A DNA stretch of 64,000 bases. Source: an uncultured Patescibacteria group bacterium. Lineage in GTDB: Bacteria; Patescibacteriota; JACMRA01. The notes under the pieces are model-generated. The model was not told where the DNA came from and did not search any database. It worked only from the letters and a program-made list of their open reading frames with translations. The DNA is taken from the NCBI GenBank assembly GCA_938041505.1, contig CALITC010000004.1, positions 1 to 64,000 of the forward strand. Reading direction: 5' to 3'. Positions 42,183-50,877 of this stretch are shown piece after piece (positions within the stretch are counted from its first letter, which is position 1; every line of letters starts with the position of its first letter). Made by a program: the position numbers and the translations under genes.

Positions 42183-42962
42183 TTACTCCTCTGAATTTTT
42201 CCCAAGGATTTCTGATAAGTTTTCAATCATCGCTAAATTTTCCTTTTTTGCCAGTAAATGAATCGGTGAAATCACCCCCACTACACTCTTCTCCCCATTT
42301 TCCAAATACACCTCTGTGGATACCATTGCATAGCCTTTCCCTAAAGGAATTATGGGGTGCTCGCCACCAATTATTGTTTGGAATTTGTGGGCGTTTTCCC
42401 CAGCACCATCAACAAGCTGCTTTTTTACCTCATCTGACGTCAACAAATACTTCTTATGAGAATCTAAATTATCCAAAAAATCTAATATATCAACTACCCT
42501 GCCTTCGCTAGGTGCCTCTAGAAGATTACGAGCTCCAGAATAGGTCTCACTCTGATCATTTACAGAAAAACCAACTCCCCCCGATGTAAGTGCCAAGAGG
42601 CGGCTTATTTCTTTGCTTAGGTTAGCTTGCTTTTGTTCCATTTCTTGAAGCTGCTGTTTGAGTTCGACCTGCTGGCGTGAGGTTACTTGTAAACCAACAA
42701 TTAATTGATTTATAAACATCTTAAAAGCTTTCTCTGTTGGTTTGGATGAGCTATTGGTGAACGGCTGGTAAAGATATTCTTTGTCACGAAGACGAACCAG
42801 CTCATTTCTGATTGTTGCAGACGAAAAATCAAAATTATATTTTTGCTTCAATTCGACAGAACCCAGTGTATGATTATGATCGCAGTACTCTTTAACGACA
42901 GCAAACAAAATAGACTTCTGACGAGCTGTTAAATCCTTATCACGCTTCACAATGGACTTCAT
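42183..42962 (-). CDS. hrcA: HrcA-like heat-shock repressor
   Basis: Represses chaperone genes by binding CIRCE elements. The N-terminal winged helix is clear: LTARQKSILFAVVKEYCDH, LGSVELKQKYNFDFSSATIRNELVRLRDKEYLYQPFTNSSSKPTEKAFKMF in separate segments match the HrcA SSATIRNEM..LE..GYL..PHTSAGR pattern. A coiled coil follows (RQQVELKQQLQEMEQKQANL) and then a short GAF-like regulatory part. At 259 aa it is shorter than typical HrcA (about 340). No CIRCE (TTAGCACTC-N9-GAGTGCTAA) was found in the window, and no groE or dnaK. Its -35 box lies across the def stop codon. Confidence 0.85.
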   Translation of the reverse strand: MKSIVKRDKDLTARQKSILFAVVKEYCDHNHTLGSVELKQKYNFDFSSATIRNELVRLRDKEYLYQPFTNSSSKPTEKAFKMFINQLIVGLQVTSRQQVELKQQLQEMEQKQANLSKEISRLLALTSGGVGFSVNDQSETYSGARNLLEAPSEGRVVDILDFLDNLDSHKKYLLTSDEVKKQLVDGAGENAHKFQTIIGGEHPIIPLGKGYAMVSTEVYLENGEKSVVGVISPIHLLAKKENLAMIENLSEILGKNSEE

Positions 42963-42970
42963 ATAATACT

Positions 42971-43000
42971 ATAATATACTTGTAAGTGTAGTTTAGTCAA
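42971..43000 (-). promoter_or_regulatory. Promoter of hrcA, inside the end of def
   Basis: Minus strand TTGACT (43000-42995), 18 nt, TATTAT (42976-42971), 8 nt to ATG 42962. Confidence 0.55.
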
Positions 43001-43493
43001 CCACAGAGTTCTCCTCGAGCTCTTTCTCATCAACCTTTTCACCTCCTAGATTGATAAATAAATTTCCATTTAAATGATCCACTTCGTGCTGCACAACACG
43101 AGCCAACCAATCTTTGGCTTTTAAAGTTCTCTTTTTTCCTTTCTCATCGTAATACTCAACTGTAATATTCGCAGGTCGCCAAATCTTATAATATTCACCT
43201 GGAAACGATAAGCACCCCTCTGTCATTTGGTACTCCATCTGAGAATAAAAAATAATCTGTGGGTTGATCATGACAATATCTTTAGCCTGAGCTCCTTGCT
43301 CTGAAGAAGCAAGATTAATAATACATATTTGCTTGCTGACACCGACTTGAGGCGCTGCTAATCCAACACCTTGAGACTTTACTGTGGCCCACATATCTCG
43401 AATGAGAGTCTCAGTAGCTTCGTTCAATGGAAAAGTAACTTCCTGAGCAACCTGGTCTAAGACAGGATTTGGATACGTAATTATAGATAACAT
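42993..43493 (-). CDS. def: Peptide deformylase
   Basis: Removes the formyl group from nascent N-terminal methionine. All three family motifs are present: GLAAPQVGVS (motif 1), EGCLSFPG (motif 2, metal-binding Cys) and QHEVDHLNG (motif 3, HExxH). 166 aa, normal. Predicted leaderless: TTGACA-17-TAATAT with 6 nt to the ATG at 43493. hrcA follows, with its own promoter. clpP is divergent, about 125 nt away. Deformylase acts co-translationally at the ribosome exit. Confidence 0.96.
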   Translation of the reverse strand: MLSIITYPNPVLDQVAQEVTFPLNEATETLIRDMWATVKSQGVGLAAPQVGVSKQICIINLASSEQGAQAKDIVMINPQIIFYSQMEYQMTEGCLSFPGEYYKIWRPANITVEYYDEKGKKRTLKAKDWLARVVQHEVDHLNGNLFINLGGEKVDEKELEENSVVD

Positions 43494-43499
43494 ACCAGC

Positions 43500-43528
43500 A
43501 TATTATAACAAAACTATTTTTATGTCAA
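43500..43528 (-). promoter_or_regulatory. Promoter of def
   Basis: Minus strand TTGACA (43528-43523), 17 nt, TAATAT (43505-43500), overlapping TATAAT, 6 nt to ATG. Confidence 0.7.
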
Positions 43529-43581
43529 GAATTATTCTCTTATCTATTTTCAATAAATAAACTAGCAACCTTATACCTTGC

Positions 43582-43610
43582 TTGACAACATATTTTGATT
43601 TTAGTATCTT
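43582..43610 (+). promoter_or_regulatory. Promoter of clpP
   Basis: TTGACA (43582-43587), 17 nt, TATCTT (43605-43610), 8 nt to ATG 43619. The track start (TTG 43595) lies in the spacer. Confidence 0.65.
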
Positions 43611-43618
43611 CAAAACAT

Positions 43619-44194
43619 ATGCCTTTAGTACCTATGGTTTTAAAACGATCTTCTGCAGGAGAAAGATCAATGGATTTATATTCTCGCCTTCTTGATGAGC
43701 GGATTATTTTAGTCGGAGAACAAATCTCTGACGAACTTGCAAGCATTGTTGTTTCGCAATTGTTATACTTACAGAGCGAAGACGCAACCAAAGATATTAC
43801 AATGTACATCAATAGTCCTGGTGGAAGTGTCGTATCTATGTGGGCAATGATTGATACGATGAACCTTATCAAACCGGATGTTTCTACAATCTGTACAGGA
43901 CTTGCAGCTTCTGCAGCTTCTTTGATGTTGGCTAACGGTGCCAAAGGAAAGCGATTCATTCTACCACACGCTGAGGTGATGATTCACCAACCTCTTGGCG
44001 GCGCGCAAGGTCAAGCAAGCGACATCGAGATCACCGCAAAGCATATCATTCGCACCAAAGATTTACTCCATAAGTTCATGGCAGATAAAACGGGACAGCC
44101 AATCTCAAAAATCGAAAATGATATGGACCGTGACTACTTCATGAATGCCAAAGAAGCTCTTGAGTACGGTATAGTAGATAAAATCTTATCTTAA
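43619..44194 (+). CDS. clpP: ClpP protease subunit
   Basis: Serine protease chamber of Clp complexes. 191 aa from ATG 43619 (MPLVPMVLKRSSAGERSMDLYSRLL). Catalytic triad: Ser in TGLAASAASLMLANG, His in HAEVMIHQPLGG, and an Asp in MDRDYFMNAKEALEYGIVD. The oxyanion SPGGSV turn and the handle GQASDIEITAKHI are also present. The track adds eight codons that fall between -35 and -10. A small membrane protein follows after 5 nt. ClpX/ClpC partners are not in the window. Confidence 0.97.
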   Translation: MPLVPMVLKRSSAGERSMDLYSRLLDERIILVGEQISDELASIVVSQLLYLQSEDATKDITMYINSPGGSVVSMWAMIDTMNLIKPDVSTICTGLAASAASLMLANGAKGKRFILPHAEVMIHQPLGGAQGQASDIEITAKHIIRTKDLLHKFMADKTGQPISKIENDMDRDYFMNAKEALEYGIVDKILS

Positions 44195-44199
44195 GGACT

Positions 44200-44541
44200 A
44201 TGCAAGATCTTAATCCTCAAAGGTTTTTGTTAGGTCTGGTTTTAGTACCATGGATTTATGTATGGGGTCTTTATGGTGTCTTATTCACTATTCTCCAATT
44301 ATTTTACCAGTCAGCTTCTTACAAATCGGTTGCTTTTCCTTGGTTAGAATTTTCCAATGTCGATGAAAGCCTTAATTCTATATTTTGGTACGCAATTACT
44401 TTTAGTCTTTTATCGTACACATTGAGCTATTTCCTCAGGATTTCATATCCGAGAATCAGGTTTGTGGTGGTAACTGCCAACATGTTGTGTATCTTAATTC
44501 TATATTATGCGATGTTCCCAGCTTTAACCCACCTTTTCTAG
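44200..44541 (+). CDS. Small three-TM membrane protein, unknown
   Basis: 113 aa. Three hydrophobic segments: FLLGLVLVPWIYVWGLYGVLF, SIFWYAITFSLLSYTLSYFL and FVVVTANMLCILILYYAMF. Starts 5 nt after clpP and probably shares its transcript. It ends before the tRNA-Arg promoter. No family recognised and no catalytic motif. The clpP link might suggest a membrane-protein turnover role, but this is only position. Confidence 0.65.
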   Translation: MQDLNPQRFLLGLVLVPWIYVWGLYGVLFTILQLFYQSASYKSVAFPWLEFSNVDESLNSIFWYAITFSLLSYTLSYFLRISYPRIRFVVVTANMLCILILYYAMFPALTHLF

Positions 44542-44563
44542 CAAGTTGAGTATCTCAATTTGG

Positions 44564-44592
44564 TTGACAAAAAAGCTCTCTTATAGTATTAC
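44564..44592 (+). promoter_or_regulatory. Promoter of tRNA-Arg
   Basis: TTGACA (44564-44569), 17 nt, TATTAC (44587-44592), 18 nt before the mature 5' end. Confidence 0.65.
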
Positions 44593-44610
44593 TTTATAAG
44601 TAAACAATCT

Positions 44611-44688
44611 GCATTCGTAGCTCAGTTGGATTAGAGCATCTGGTTTCGGCCCAGAAGGTCAGGGGTTCGAGCCCTCTCGAATGCACCA
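44611..44688 (+). tRNA. tRNA-Arg(TCG)
   Basis: Acceptor GCATTCG pairs with CGAATGC; anticodon stem TCTGG/CCAGA around TTTCGGC gives anticodon TCG; T arm AGGGGTTCGAGCCCTCT; discriminator A; CCA encoded. Confidence 0.95.
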
Positions 44689-44696
44689 CTTAAGAA

Positions 44697-44741
44697 AACT
44701 AGAGTATTCTGTTTTAATCGATCGAATACTCTAGTTTTTTT
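44697..44741 (+). terminator. Terminator after tRNA-Arg
   Basis: CTAGAGTATTC, 14-nt loop, GAATACTCTAG, then seven T. Confidence 0.9.
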
Positions 44742-44922
44742 GAACAAAAAATAGTGCTAACTATACAATAGAAGCACTACAGTGAATAATTACAATCAAA
44801 TCCAGTTTTACTACCAATCAATCGCGTTGCAATTAGCAGTTTTGAATTCCATGTATCCAATTACTAATTGGGACTGGACAGGATTGCTTTTAATATCCAA
44901 AACCGGATCTTGTATTTTGTAA

Positions 44923-45822
44923 CTAGCATTTTCCATTTTTTTTAGGCTTCCGTAAAACTATCCAAGCAATTAGGGTGCAGCCAATAATCCAGCTTACTAA
45001 GCTCCCAAAAGAAAGCAAAAGGGCATTATTAACCACAGTACTCCAAGGGATAGAAAGAACCACCAACCCAAACATAACTGGAAAAGCTATCAATGGGGAC
45101 GTGAACGCAGTTTTTGGGGTAATGGCAGTGCCATCTTGTGGATGCATACAGATATCTTCGAGACTATAGTGAAAGCCTATCACATGTCTCAAAGATATTT
45201 TATTTGTTTCATGAGAATCCCATGTAACCGGTACTAAAAGCAAAGTCCAAAATAACGCATACAAGCTAGCAACTATAAAACCCGGTATCCAAAATATTAT
45301 CAACAGAAATACTACGCAAATATACACAAAAATAGATATGCCAAGCAACCATCTATACTCGCAAGAGTCTTTTGGCTGTCTTTTGGGGAAAACTTTTTTT
45401 ATCATATTTTTTTTCCACTCAGGAATAATAGCGAAATAATCTGCTGAAACTGTCAGTTGTTGTTCGAAAACTACCAGTTCTTTATGTTTGTAGAAGCCGG
45501 TCATCCAACTAGATAAGTCAGCACCCTTGGGAAAAAGATTATGTTTATGGATATCAAAGCCACTATCTTCTTCCAAACAATATGGAAGCACTTTGACCAC
45601 CCAATCACCAGGTGACGGAAAGACAACCAAATGAATTAAATTATTGATTGGAACTGCTGCACGATACTCTTCTTCAGAATCTTGCTTGCTCCCGTAAAAC
45701 AAAACCATAGGACTTTCTAATGGACACCTAGGAAGGACATCATAATTATTGATATTATCAATACCCCAAGTGATTTTCAGCGAAGCGGCATTGGCAACTG
45801 GCTCAAATGTTACGTTAATCAT
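44923..45822 (-). CDS. Membrane protein with N-terminal beta domain, unknown
   Basis: 299 aa from ATG 45822 (the track uses a TTG two codons earlier). An AGGAG ribosome site lies 8-9 nt before this ATG. The first ~150 residues have no signal peptide and look like a beta-sandwich (ITWGIDNINNYDVL, LIHLVVFPSPGDWVVKVLP); then two close TM helices (YRWLLGISIFVYICVVFLLIIFWI / IVASLYALFWTLLLVPVTW) and two more at the C terminus. Cys are present in several loops. No family recognised. It follows the terminator of the 45890 gene. Confidence 0.65.
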   Translation of the reverse strand: MINVTFEPVANAASLKITWGIDNINNYDVLPRCPLESPMVLFYGSKQDSEEEYRAAVPINNLIHLVVFPSPGDWVVKVLPYCLEEDSGFDIHKHNLFPKGADLSSWMTGFYKHKELVVFEQQLTVSADYFAIIPEWKKNMIKKVFPKRQPKDSCEYRWLLGISIFVYICVVFLLIIFWIPGFIVASLYALFWTLLLVPVTWDSHETNKISLRHVIGFHYSLEDICMHPQDGTAITPKTAFTSPLIAFPVMFGLVVLSIPWSTVVNNALLLSFGSLVSWIIGCTLIAWIVLRKPKKNGKC

Positions 45823-45838
45823 TAACAAACACTCCTAA

Positions 45839-45870
45839 TAAAAAAATTACCACATACAGAGGTAATTTTT
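45839..45870 (-). terminator. Terminator after the 45890 gene
   Basis: Minus strand AAATTACC, a loop, GGTAATTT, T-run. It overlaps the region where a TTGACA-driven promoter for the next gene would lie. Confidence 0.7.
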
Positions 45871-45889
45871 AAAACAAGCTTTGTCAACC

Positions 45890-47197
45890 TTAGATAGGGT
45901 TACTAGAATCGATTTCTGAATTAGTTGAACCTTCTTCAGTTGGTGTTGTATCTTCACTCTCGATATCATCTTCTGCAGTCTCAGTAGAATCCTCTGCAGA
46001 AGTTACATCACATTTTTCTGTTGGAACCCCACTGCCAAGAATATCTGCAGATAGAGCACCTGCTCCTCTCATCAAAGCGATTGTTGGTTCATGAAGTTGA
46101 TAAAGGGTAGTATTTTTCTCTAGAACAGCTAACGCGGTAGATGAGTATTTCTTACCAGCTCCGTTGATAGATGGATCAAAACACCCTGCAATCTCTTGCC
46201 CATCGGTAAAACTATCAAGATCACTATCGTCACTGCCAGGATCTGTGTAGTACACAAACAATTCATCACCGTCAGCCACTTTGTCATTATCGGTATCGCT
46301 CTTGAGAGGGTCGGTGTCAAAGTTGTACTCATCAATGTTATCCAATCCATCTTTATCAGGATCGACACTCGGACCACACACAGAAACATTCAAACATTCT
46401 CCTGATTGATCATCAATATTCGGCACGAAGAATTTGCGTAAATTCCACTCGTTTGGAGTAGATGAAGCGTTGAACTTCCGAGCTTGAGTAGATATTGAAT
46501 CAGCTCCACCGGTGAGTGATTCGTCAATGACAGGCTGTTCTTCACTATCACTATTATCACCTTCATCAGACCCAGAAGTGCTATCGTCAGAACCGCCATC
46601 TTGGTTAGTACTAAGTGATGGTAAATTATCCTGCGAAGTGTCAGAATCACTATTCGGGCCGTAGTTAAGATAGAGCAAGAAACCTGCAACACCAAGCAAA
46701 AGCACAACAAGGGAAATAGCAATGATTAAAAACAACTTATTTCCTGTTTTTTTCTCTTCGAAAGTATTAATTGGAGCAGCAACTCCAGTATTGTCTAAAG
46801 GTGGAACAAGACTGGGGTCAGCAGCAGGACCAACGCCCGTAGCTGGATCACTTAAATTAAAGTTGTTTGGGTCAGTTGAGCCATACGCATCAGGTGAAGC
46901 GGCAGTCCCGGCATCTGGAGCGGCAGCATACGAACCAGCACCATAGGTGTCAGTAGCAGGAACCTGTGCTGAAGGGTCAAAAGTATGCTCTACACCAGCA
47001 TCAAAAGCAAAGTCTTGATTGGCGCTAAAATCAGGTTGTGGCTGAGTAGCACCTACATTAGACTGCGGCTGCTGAGTAGGATCAAAATAAGTATATTGAT
47101 CGCCAGCGTCCCCTACAGGAGGTTGAGCTTCTGGCTGAGGTTGAAAGTTTGGGTCAAATTCCGGTTGCGCGTTGTTTAAGTTCTGTTCGTCAGCCAT
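45890..47197 (-). CDS. Anchored protein with calcium-binding (thrombospondin type 3-like) repeats
   Basis: 435 aa. About 150 residues of Gln/Pro/Ala/Asp-rich, disordered cytoplasmic N terminus (QPQPEAQPPVGDAG), one TM helix (LFLIIAISLVVLLLGVAGFLLYL), an acidic Ser/Asp linker, then repeats of the D.D.DG.D type: DPDKDGLDNIDEYNFDTDPL, KSDTDNDKVADGDEL, DPGSDDSDLDSFTDG. These bind Ca2+ in thrombospondin type 3 and dockerin-like modules. A Cys pair flanks the repeats (CLNVSVCGP, AGCFD). The C terminus is acidic and Ser/Thr-rich. Probably a surface adhesion or scaffold protein; partners unknown. Confidence 0.8.
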   Translation of the reverse strand: MADEQNLNNAQPEFDPNFQPQPEAQPPVGDAGDQYTYFDPTQQPQSNVGATQPQPDFSANQDFAFDAGVEHTFDPSAQVPATDTYGAGSYAAAPDAGTAASPDAYGSTDPNNFNLSDPATGVGPAADPSLVPPLDNTGVAAPINTFEEKKTGNKLFLIIAISLVVLLLGVAGFLLYLNYGPNSDSDTSQDNLPSLSTNQDGGSDDSTSGSDEGDNSDSEEQPVIDESLTGGADSISTQARKFNASSTPNEWNLRKFFVPNIDDQSGECLNVSVCGPSVDPDKDGLDNIDEYNFDTDPLKSDTDNDKVADGDELFVYYTDPGSDDSDLDSFTDGQEIAGCFDPSINGAGKKYSSTALAVLEKNTTLYQLHEPTIALMRGAGALSADILGSGVPTEKCDVTSAEDSTETAEDDIESEDTTPTEEGSTNSEIDSSNPI

Positions 47198-47309
47198 AAA
47201 AAATATTCTTATATATTATACTTATAATTCTAAAGAACTTATACCGGCTTGTCAAAATATTTTCTATTGTGTATTCTATATACTAACTACCAACCTTTAT
47301 TTATAATAT

Positions 47310-47975
47310 ATGGCTACCGACCCAAAAGCAGAAGCAGCGTCGACTCTTAACTTTGTAGAAGTCGCAGAAATCCGCGATAGCAGTATTATTTTACGCGAAG
47401 GTCAAATGCGTGGAGTCATTGCAATTTCATCTGCCAACTTTGCGCTCAAAAGCTCGGAAGAACAAGAGATTATCATCGGTACCTATCAAGGGATACTTAA
47501 TTCCCTCGAATTCCCAATCCAGATCCTTATCCAAAGTCGGCGTCTCGACCTTACCAACTATCTTAACAAACTCAAAGATATCGAGGACAAACTCACCAAC
47601 GATCTCTTGCGAGACAAAATGCAAGAGTACCAGGTCTACATCAAAGAACTCTTAAATGAGGTCAATATCATGAACAAAGATTTCTACATTATTGTAGGTT
47701 ACGAGCCAACCACCCTTAAAGAAGGTTTATTTGGTAGATTTTTCCGTGCCCTTAACCCAACTCGGGTTATCAAACAAAAGCAGGAAGACTTTATCAATAA
47801 TCGCAAGCTACTCATGTCTCGAGTCGATCAAGTAGCTGGTCGCTTTGCAGGGTTGGATCTCAAAGTAAGCCTCCTCAACACTGAGCAACTTATTGCACTA
47901 CTCTACAACTCCTACAACCCTGACATTACCAAAGCTATCCGCCTAGAAGATGTAGCCAACATTGATATTGCGTAA
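47310..47975 (+). CDS. TraC/VirB4 N-terminal domain-like protein (T4SS-related)
   Basis: 221 aa, soluble. VEVAEIRDSSIILREGQMRGVIAISSANF, IIGTYQGILNSLEFPIQILIQSRRLDL and KDFYIIVGYEP match the N-terminal domain of TraC/VirB4 family ATPases, which in CPR genomes is often encoded as a separate protein from the ATPase half. No Walker A or B motif is present and no ATPase gene follows, as the next gene is convergent. It should be a cytoplasmic part of a type IV secretion-like machine together with the two-TM pilin-like proteins, though these are far apart. Promoter TTGTCA-17-TATTCT. Confidence 0.75.
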   Translation: MATDPKAEAASTLNFVEVAEIRDSSIILREGQMRGVIAISSANFALKSSEEQEIIIGTYQGILNSLEFPIQILIQSRRLDLTNYLNKLKDIEDKLTNDLLRDKMQEYQVYIKELLNEVNIMNKDFYIIVGYEPTTLKEGLFGRFFRALNPTRVIKQKQEDFINNRKLLMSRVDQVAGRFAGLDLKVSLLNTEQLIALLYNSYNPDITKAIRLEDVANIDIA

Positions 47976-47979
47976 GCCA

Positions 47980-50133
47980 CTAGTGATCAACACCAATCAT
48001 AAATTGAAGTATATTTTCGTCATTCAAAGTTCCTGGGGCGTTCTGTTTTGAGAAACTCCCATCCAAGGTTATTTTTTTATCAATCACTGTTTTAGCTCCA
48101 ATAATTAGGCTTTTGGTCTCATCAATTTTCGATAGATTAGTATAAATTAAGCTCTGGAATACTCCCCAGTTATTTTTGAGAAAAGCTCGCCCTACCATTC
48201 CTTCGTATGAATTATCAGAATCCTTGATAATTTTGTCTACTCCAAAACCAAAAGCATTATTGTAGACTATATCCAGGCTACCCTTTGATCGAGTCTTATA
48301 GGATACGTCATTACCTCCAAGATCAAACTCCTTAGTCGCCCCAAGTTTTAATTTAATTTTATCAGAAACAGAGATTGGTGCAGATACTTTAATCACCGCT
48401 TCATTAGGTTTGTTTAGCCCTGGCTTTGCGGACAAATTCACCTCACCTTGCACATGGGTTTTGCGTTTTTTACCAACTCGGGCTTGTAATTTTCCTTGCG
48501 GATAAACGTCTTCACCATCGTAGCTGAGACTTATTTTACCACCAGCGATCAAGTCTTTATACCCATAGCTAAGGGCTCCACCAGCTTCAATAATATTCTT
48601 ATTTTTATACACGGTAGCCTGAGTAATCTCAGTATCAAGATCTTGACTGAATTGTGATGCTTGAACTTCAGCAATAACTCTCCGGCCGTTCAAAGTTCTA
48701 CCGTCTTCAGTTGGGATTGCCCTGTCACCATTAAATTCAACGATTCCTTTATACGACCCATCAGTACCTCCACCAACTGTAAACACCTTCTCAAAATCCG
48801 ATTTATTTTTCTTCAATGTTGTGACTGATCTTTCCACATCTTGCCGAATTGAATTACCAAAAAACAGCTTTCCTGCTATACCTTCTTTACTATTTGCCTC
48901 GACGACTGTTTTGGAAAAACCGATATTTTTTTGTACTCCACTAGTCAAATCATTTTGAAAATCATAGAGTGCTTGGACTTTAGGAGTATTTTGTACCCGA
49001 ATAGGCTTAGTTGGTTCTGTACCACTAGCCACTCTTTGAGCATGCTGAGATTTGGCCTCGCGAACATCATTTTTTAATGGACTATCAATGATAGCTGAAA
49101 GGAGGTTGATTCCGGTTTGCGCAGCGGCTGTACCCTGGTTGGTATTTGCCATGTCTAGAGTTTGACCCAACACCACCTCTTCAATATGAGTCTGGTCTTG
49201 AGTCGTACTAATACGCTTAGTAGTATGTTCGTTATCAAACCGCAAACCACGCTCTACTTCTTGATTCTTGGATAAGATAGCTGCACCAATTTCTTGGCCA
49301 ATTAAGGCTTGAGTTGTATGGCTAAGCCTGTTCACAACCTCCTGTGCAGCCAGCCCATCTTCTTCAAAAGTTGCGATATCTGCTGGTGCAATAATATCCC
49401 CGGATACGTGGTTCTTAATAATAGGCTTATTTAACCTAGACTTTTCTAGGATTGGAATAGAGGTATCTTCAACATACCCGGTACCCTTTTCGTTGAGCCC
49501 GCCAACATAACCAGGTTGATTATCTAACTTTGACACAAATTCACCATTATCGTTTTCAGTTGCCACAAAAGCTGATACCGATATAATGTTATCTTTAGTA
49601 TCTACAGTGCGAACAATGTTTTGCTTGATTTGACGTGCACCGCTCGATAACCTAGCAGTATTATTCTCAACAAGAATTTTTACAAAATCTTCATTTTTAT
49701 CACTATTATTTTCTAATAGAAATACTTTAGTATTAGATAACGAAACTTCGTTTCGACTCTCTAATTTTTGTTTAATTGGATCAATATTAACAGCCTTTTT
49801 TGAGGTTTTTTCTGGGACAGATAAGGAGTAGATATTCTTAATTTTATCAAGTCTTTTGTAGAGATTGGCTCGAGCCTCGTTCGATTTTGCTAATTCTTCA
49901 GGAGTTAGATCTTTGGTTAAAAAACTCGCATCCAGAAGTTTGGAGTTGCTGATTCTAGAACGCACTGCGGCATTCTCCACTTGCTTAATAACCTGCTCGT
50001 CAGATGCGGATTGTGCTTGAGCTTTACCACCTACAAGACCAGTAAACAACAAAGAAGCACCCACCATTGAGGCAAGTTTTTTGAATGAAAATCCTTCTTT
50101 TTTCTCACGTTTAGTGCTGTATTTCTCGAACAT
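47980..50133 (-). CDS. Large secreted protein with beta-strand-rich C terminus, unknown
   Basis: 717 aa. Basic N terminus then signal peptide (LASMVGASLLFTGLVGGKAQA). The first ~430 residues are mostly helical and polar. From ~500 on there is a series of alternating polar/hydrophobic strands (GALSYGYKDLIAGGKISLSY, QGKLQARVGKK, HVQGEVNLSAKPG, EAVIKVSAPISV, IKLKLGATKEFDLG, SLIIGAKTVI) ending in ILQFMIGVDH, which looks like an outer-membrane-type beta-barrel or a beta-solenoid. No family recognised. If the organism is a monoderm as CPR are thought to be, a barrel would be unexpected. Converges with the VirB4-like gene 4 nt away. Confidence 0.7.
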   Translation of the reverse strand: MFEKYSTKREKKEGFSFKKLASMVGASLLFTGLVGGKAQAQSASDEQVIKQVENAAVRSRISNSKLLDASFLTKDLTPEELAKSNEARANLYKRLDKIKNIYSLSVPEKTSKKAVNIDPIKQKLESRNEVSLSNTKVFLLENNSDKNEDFVKILVENNTARLSSGARQIKQNIVRTVDTKDNIISVSAFVATENDNGEFVSKLDNQPGYVGGLNEKGTGYVEDTSIPILEKSRLNKPIIKNHVSGDIIAPADIATFEEDGLAAQEVVNRLSHTTQALIGQEIGAAILSKNQEVERGLRFDNEHTTKRISTTQDQTHIEEVVLGQTLDMANTNQGTAAAQTGINLLSAIIDSPLKNDVREAKSQHAQRVASGTEPTKPIRVQNTPKVQALYDFQNDLTSGVQKNIGFSKTVVEANSKEGIAGKLFFGNSIRQDVERSVTTLKKNKSDFEKVFTVGGGTDGSYKGIVEFNGDRAIPTEDGRTLNGRRVIAEVQASQFSQDLDTEITQATVYKNKNIIEAGGALSYGYKDLIAGGKISLSYDGEDVYPQGKLQARVGKKRKTHVQGEVNLSAKPGLNKPNEAVIKVSAPISVSDKIKLKLGATKEFDLGGNDVSYKTRSKGSLDIVYNNAFGFGVDKIIKDSDNSYEGMVGRAFLKNNWGVFQSLIYTNLSKIDETKSLIIGAKTVIDKKITLDGSFSKQNAPGTLNDENILQFMIGVDH

Positions 50134-50152
50134 AAAATATTTGAAATAAAAA

Positions 50153-50178
50153 AGGTATCAAAGCAATTAATTGATACC
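50153..50178 (-). terminator. Terminator after the 50220 gene
   Basis: Minus strand GGTATCAA, loop, TTGATACC, then six T. Confidence 0.8.
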
Positions 50179-50219
50179 TTATTAGACTTATACTTAGTAG
50201 TAAATTAACAACTAGCTGT

Positions 50220-50513
50220 TTAAAAATCTCCTGCTGGTGGCAAGTTATTTTCAAAATCTACAGAGGCTTCTCCCTCTTCTGTAACCAGAATTGGGGAAGT
50301 GCCATCTGCAGGTAGTTCGGCGAACTCCTTGCTGAATGACGCCTCTACGGAAAACTCATCTCCTGGGTTTAGAGTATTTGTGATAAACGTCGCCACATAC
50401 CCTTCAGGAGTGATTGCAGTTGCGACTACTCCATCAGCTTTAGCTGGAGCAGCGGCAAGAACAATTAAACCAAGAATGGAGGAAAGCAGGCTAAGTTTTT
50501 GAAAGTTAAACAT
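50220..50513 (-). CDS. Small secreted protein, unknown
   Basis: 97 aa. Signal peptide (LSLLSSILGLIVLAAAPAKA) and a short acidic mature part of beta-like segments (GYVATFITNTLNPGDEFSVEASF) with no Cys. Good ribosome site (AAAGGAG). No family recognised. The likely promoter (TTGACA near 50651) would give a leader of about 100 nt, unlike most genes here. Between this gene and the one at 50878 lie ~360 nt containing a strong terminator of the latter. Confidence 0.65.
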   Translation of the reverse strand: MFNFQKLSLLSSILGLIVLAAAPAKADGVVATAITPEGYVATFITNTLNPGDEFSVEASFSKEFAELPADGTSPILVTEEGEASVDFENNLPPAGDF

Positions 50514-50740
50514 TATTAATGTCTCCTTTATTAATTACAACAAGTTAAATTATCAACAGGGTTTATCCACTCGAACCATAATGGCTTGGGTGAGCTAAAT
50601 CTATTTCCTAGTTGATAGTGTTTAAAATGACATATTATTTACATAATGTCAAGTACTTTTTTATATAATACTATCACTTTAATAAAATTTATCAAATTCA
50701 TAGCATATATATGCCCTGAATAAATTGTATACTTTTTCAC

Positions 50741-50782
50741 AAAAAACGCACTTTTTTGCTTGATGAGCATAAAAAGTGCGCC
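50741..50782 (-). terminator. Terminator downstream of the glutamine-rich 50878 gene
   Basis: Minus strand CGCACTTTTT, ~15-nt loop, AAAAAGTGCG then TTTTTT. It is the main feature of the gene-free 50514-50877 stretch; the rest holds nothing I can call except the candidate promoter at about 50623-50651. Confidence 0.85.
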
Positions 50783-50877
50783 TTTTGCGAACAAATAATT
50801 TCTTATAGGTTCAGTTATGGGTATTAAGTACAACGTATTGCACGGTGGCCCATTAGCCCAAATAGACTAATTTCATA

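Noticed and set aside
38628-44786. Repeated 14-mer ACTACAGTGAATAA at 38628 and 44773
   Set aside because: Only two copies, in AT-rich intergenic DNA, with no shared context; probably chance.
50639-50833. 64-aa minus-strand ORF
   Set aside because: It covers the promoter of the 50513 gene and a strong terminator.
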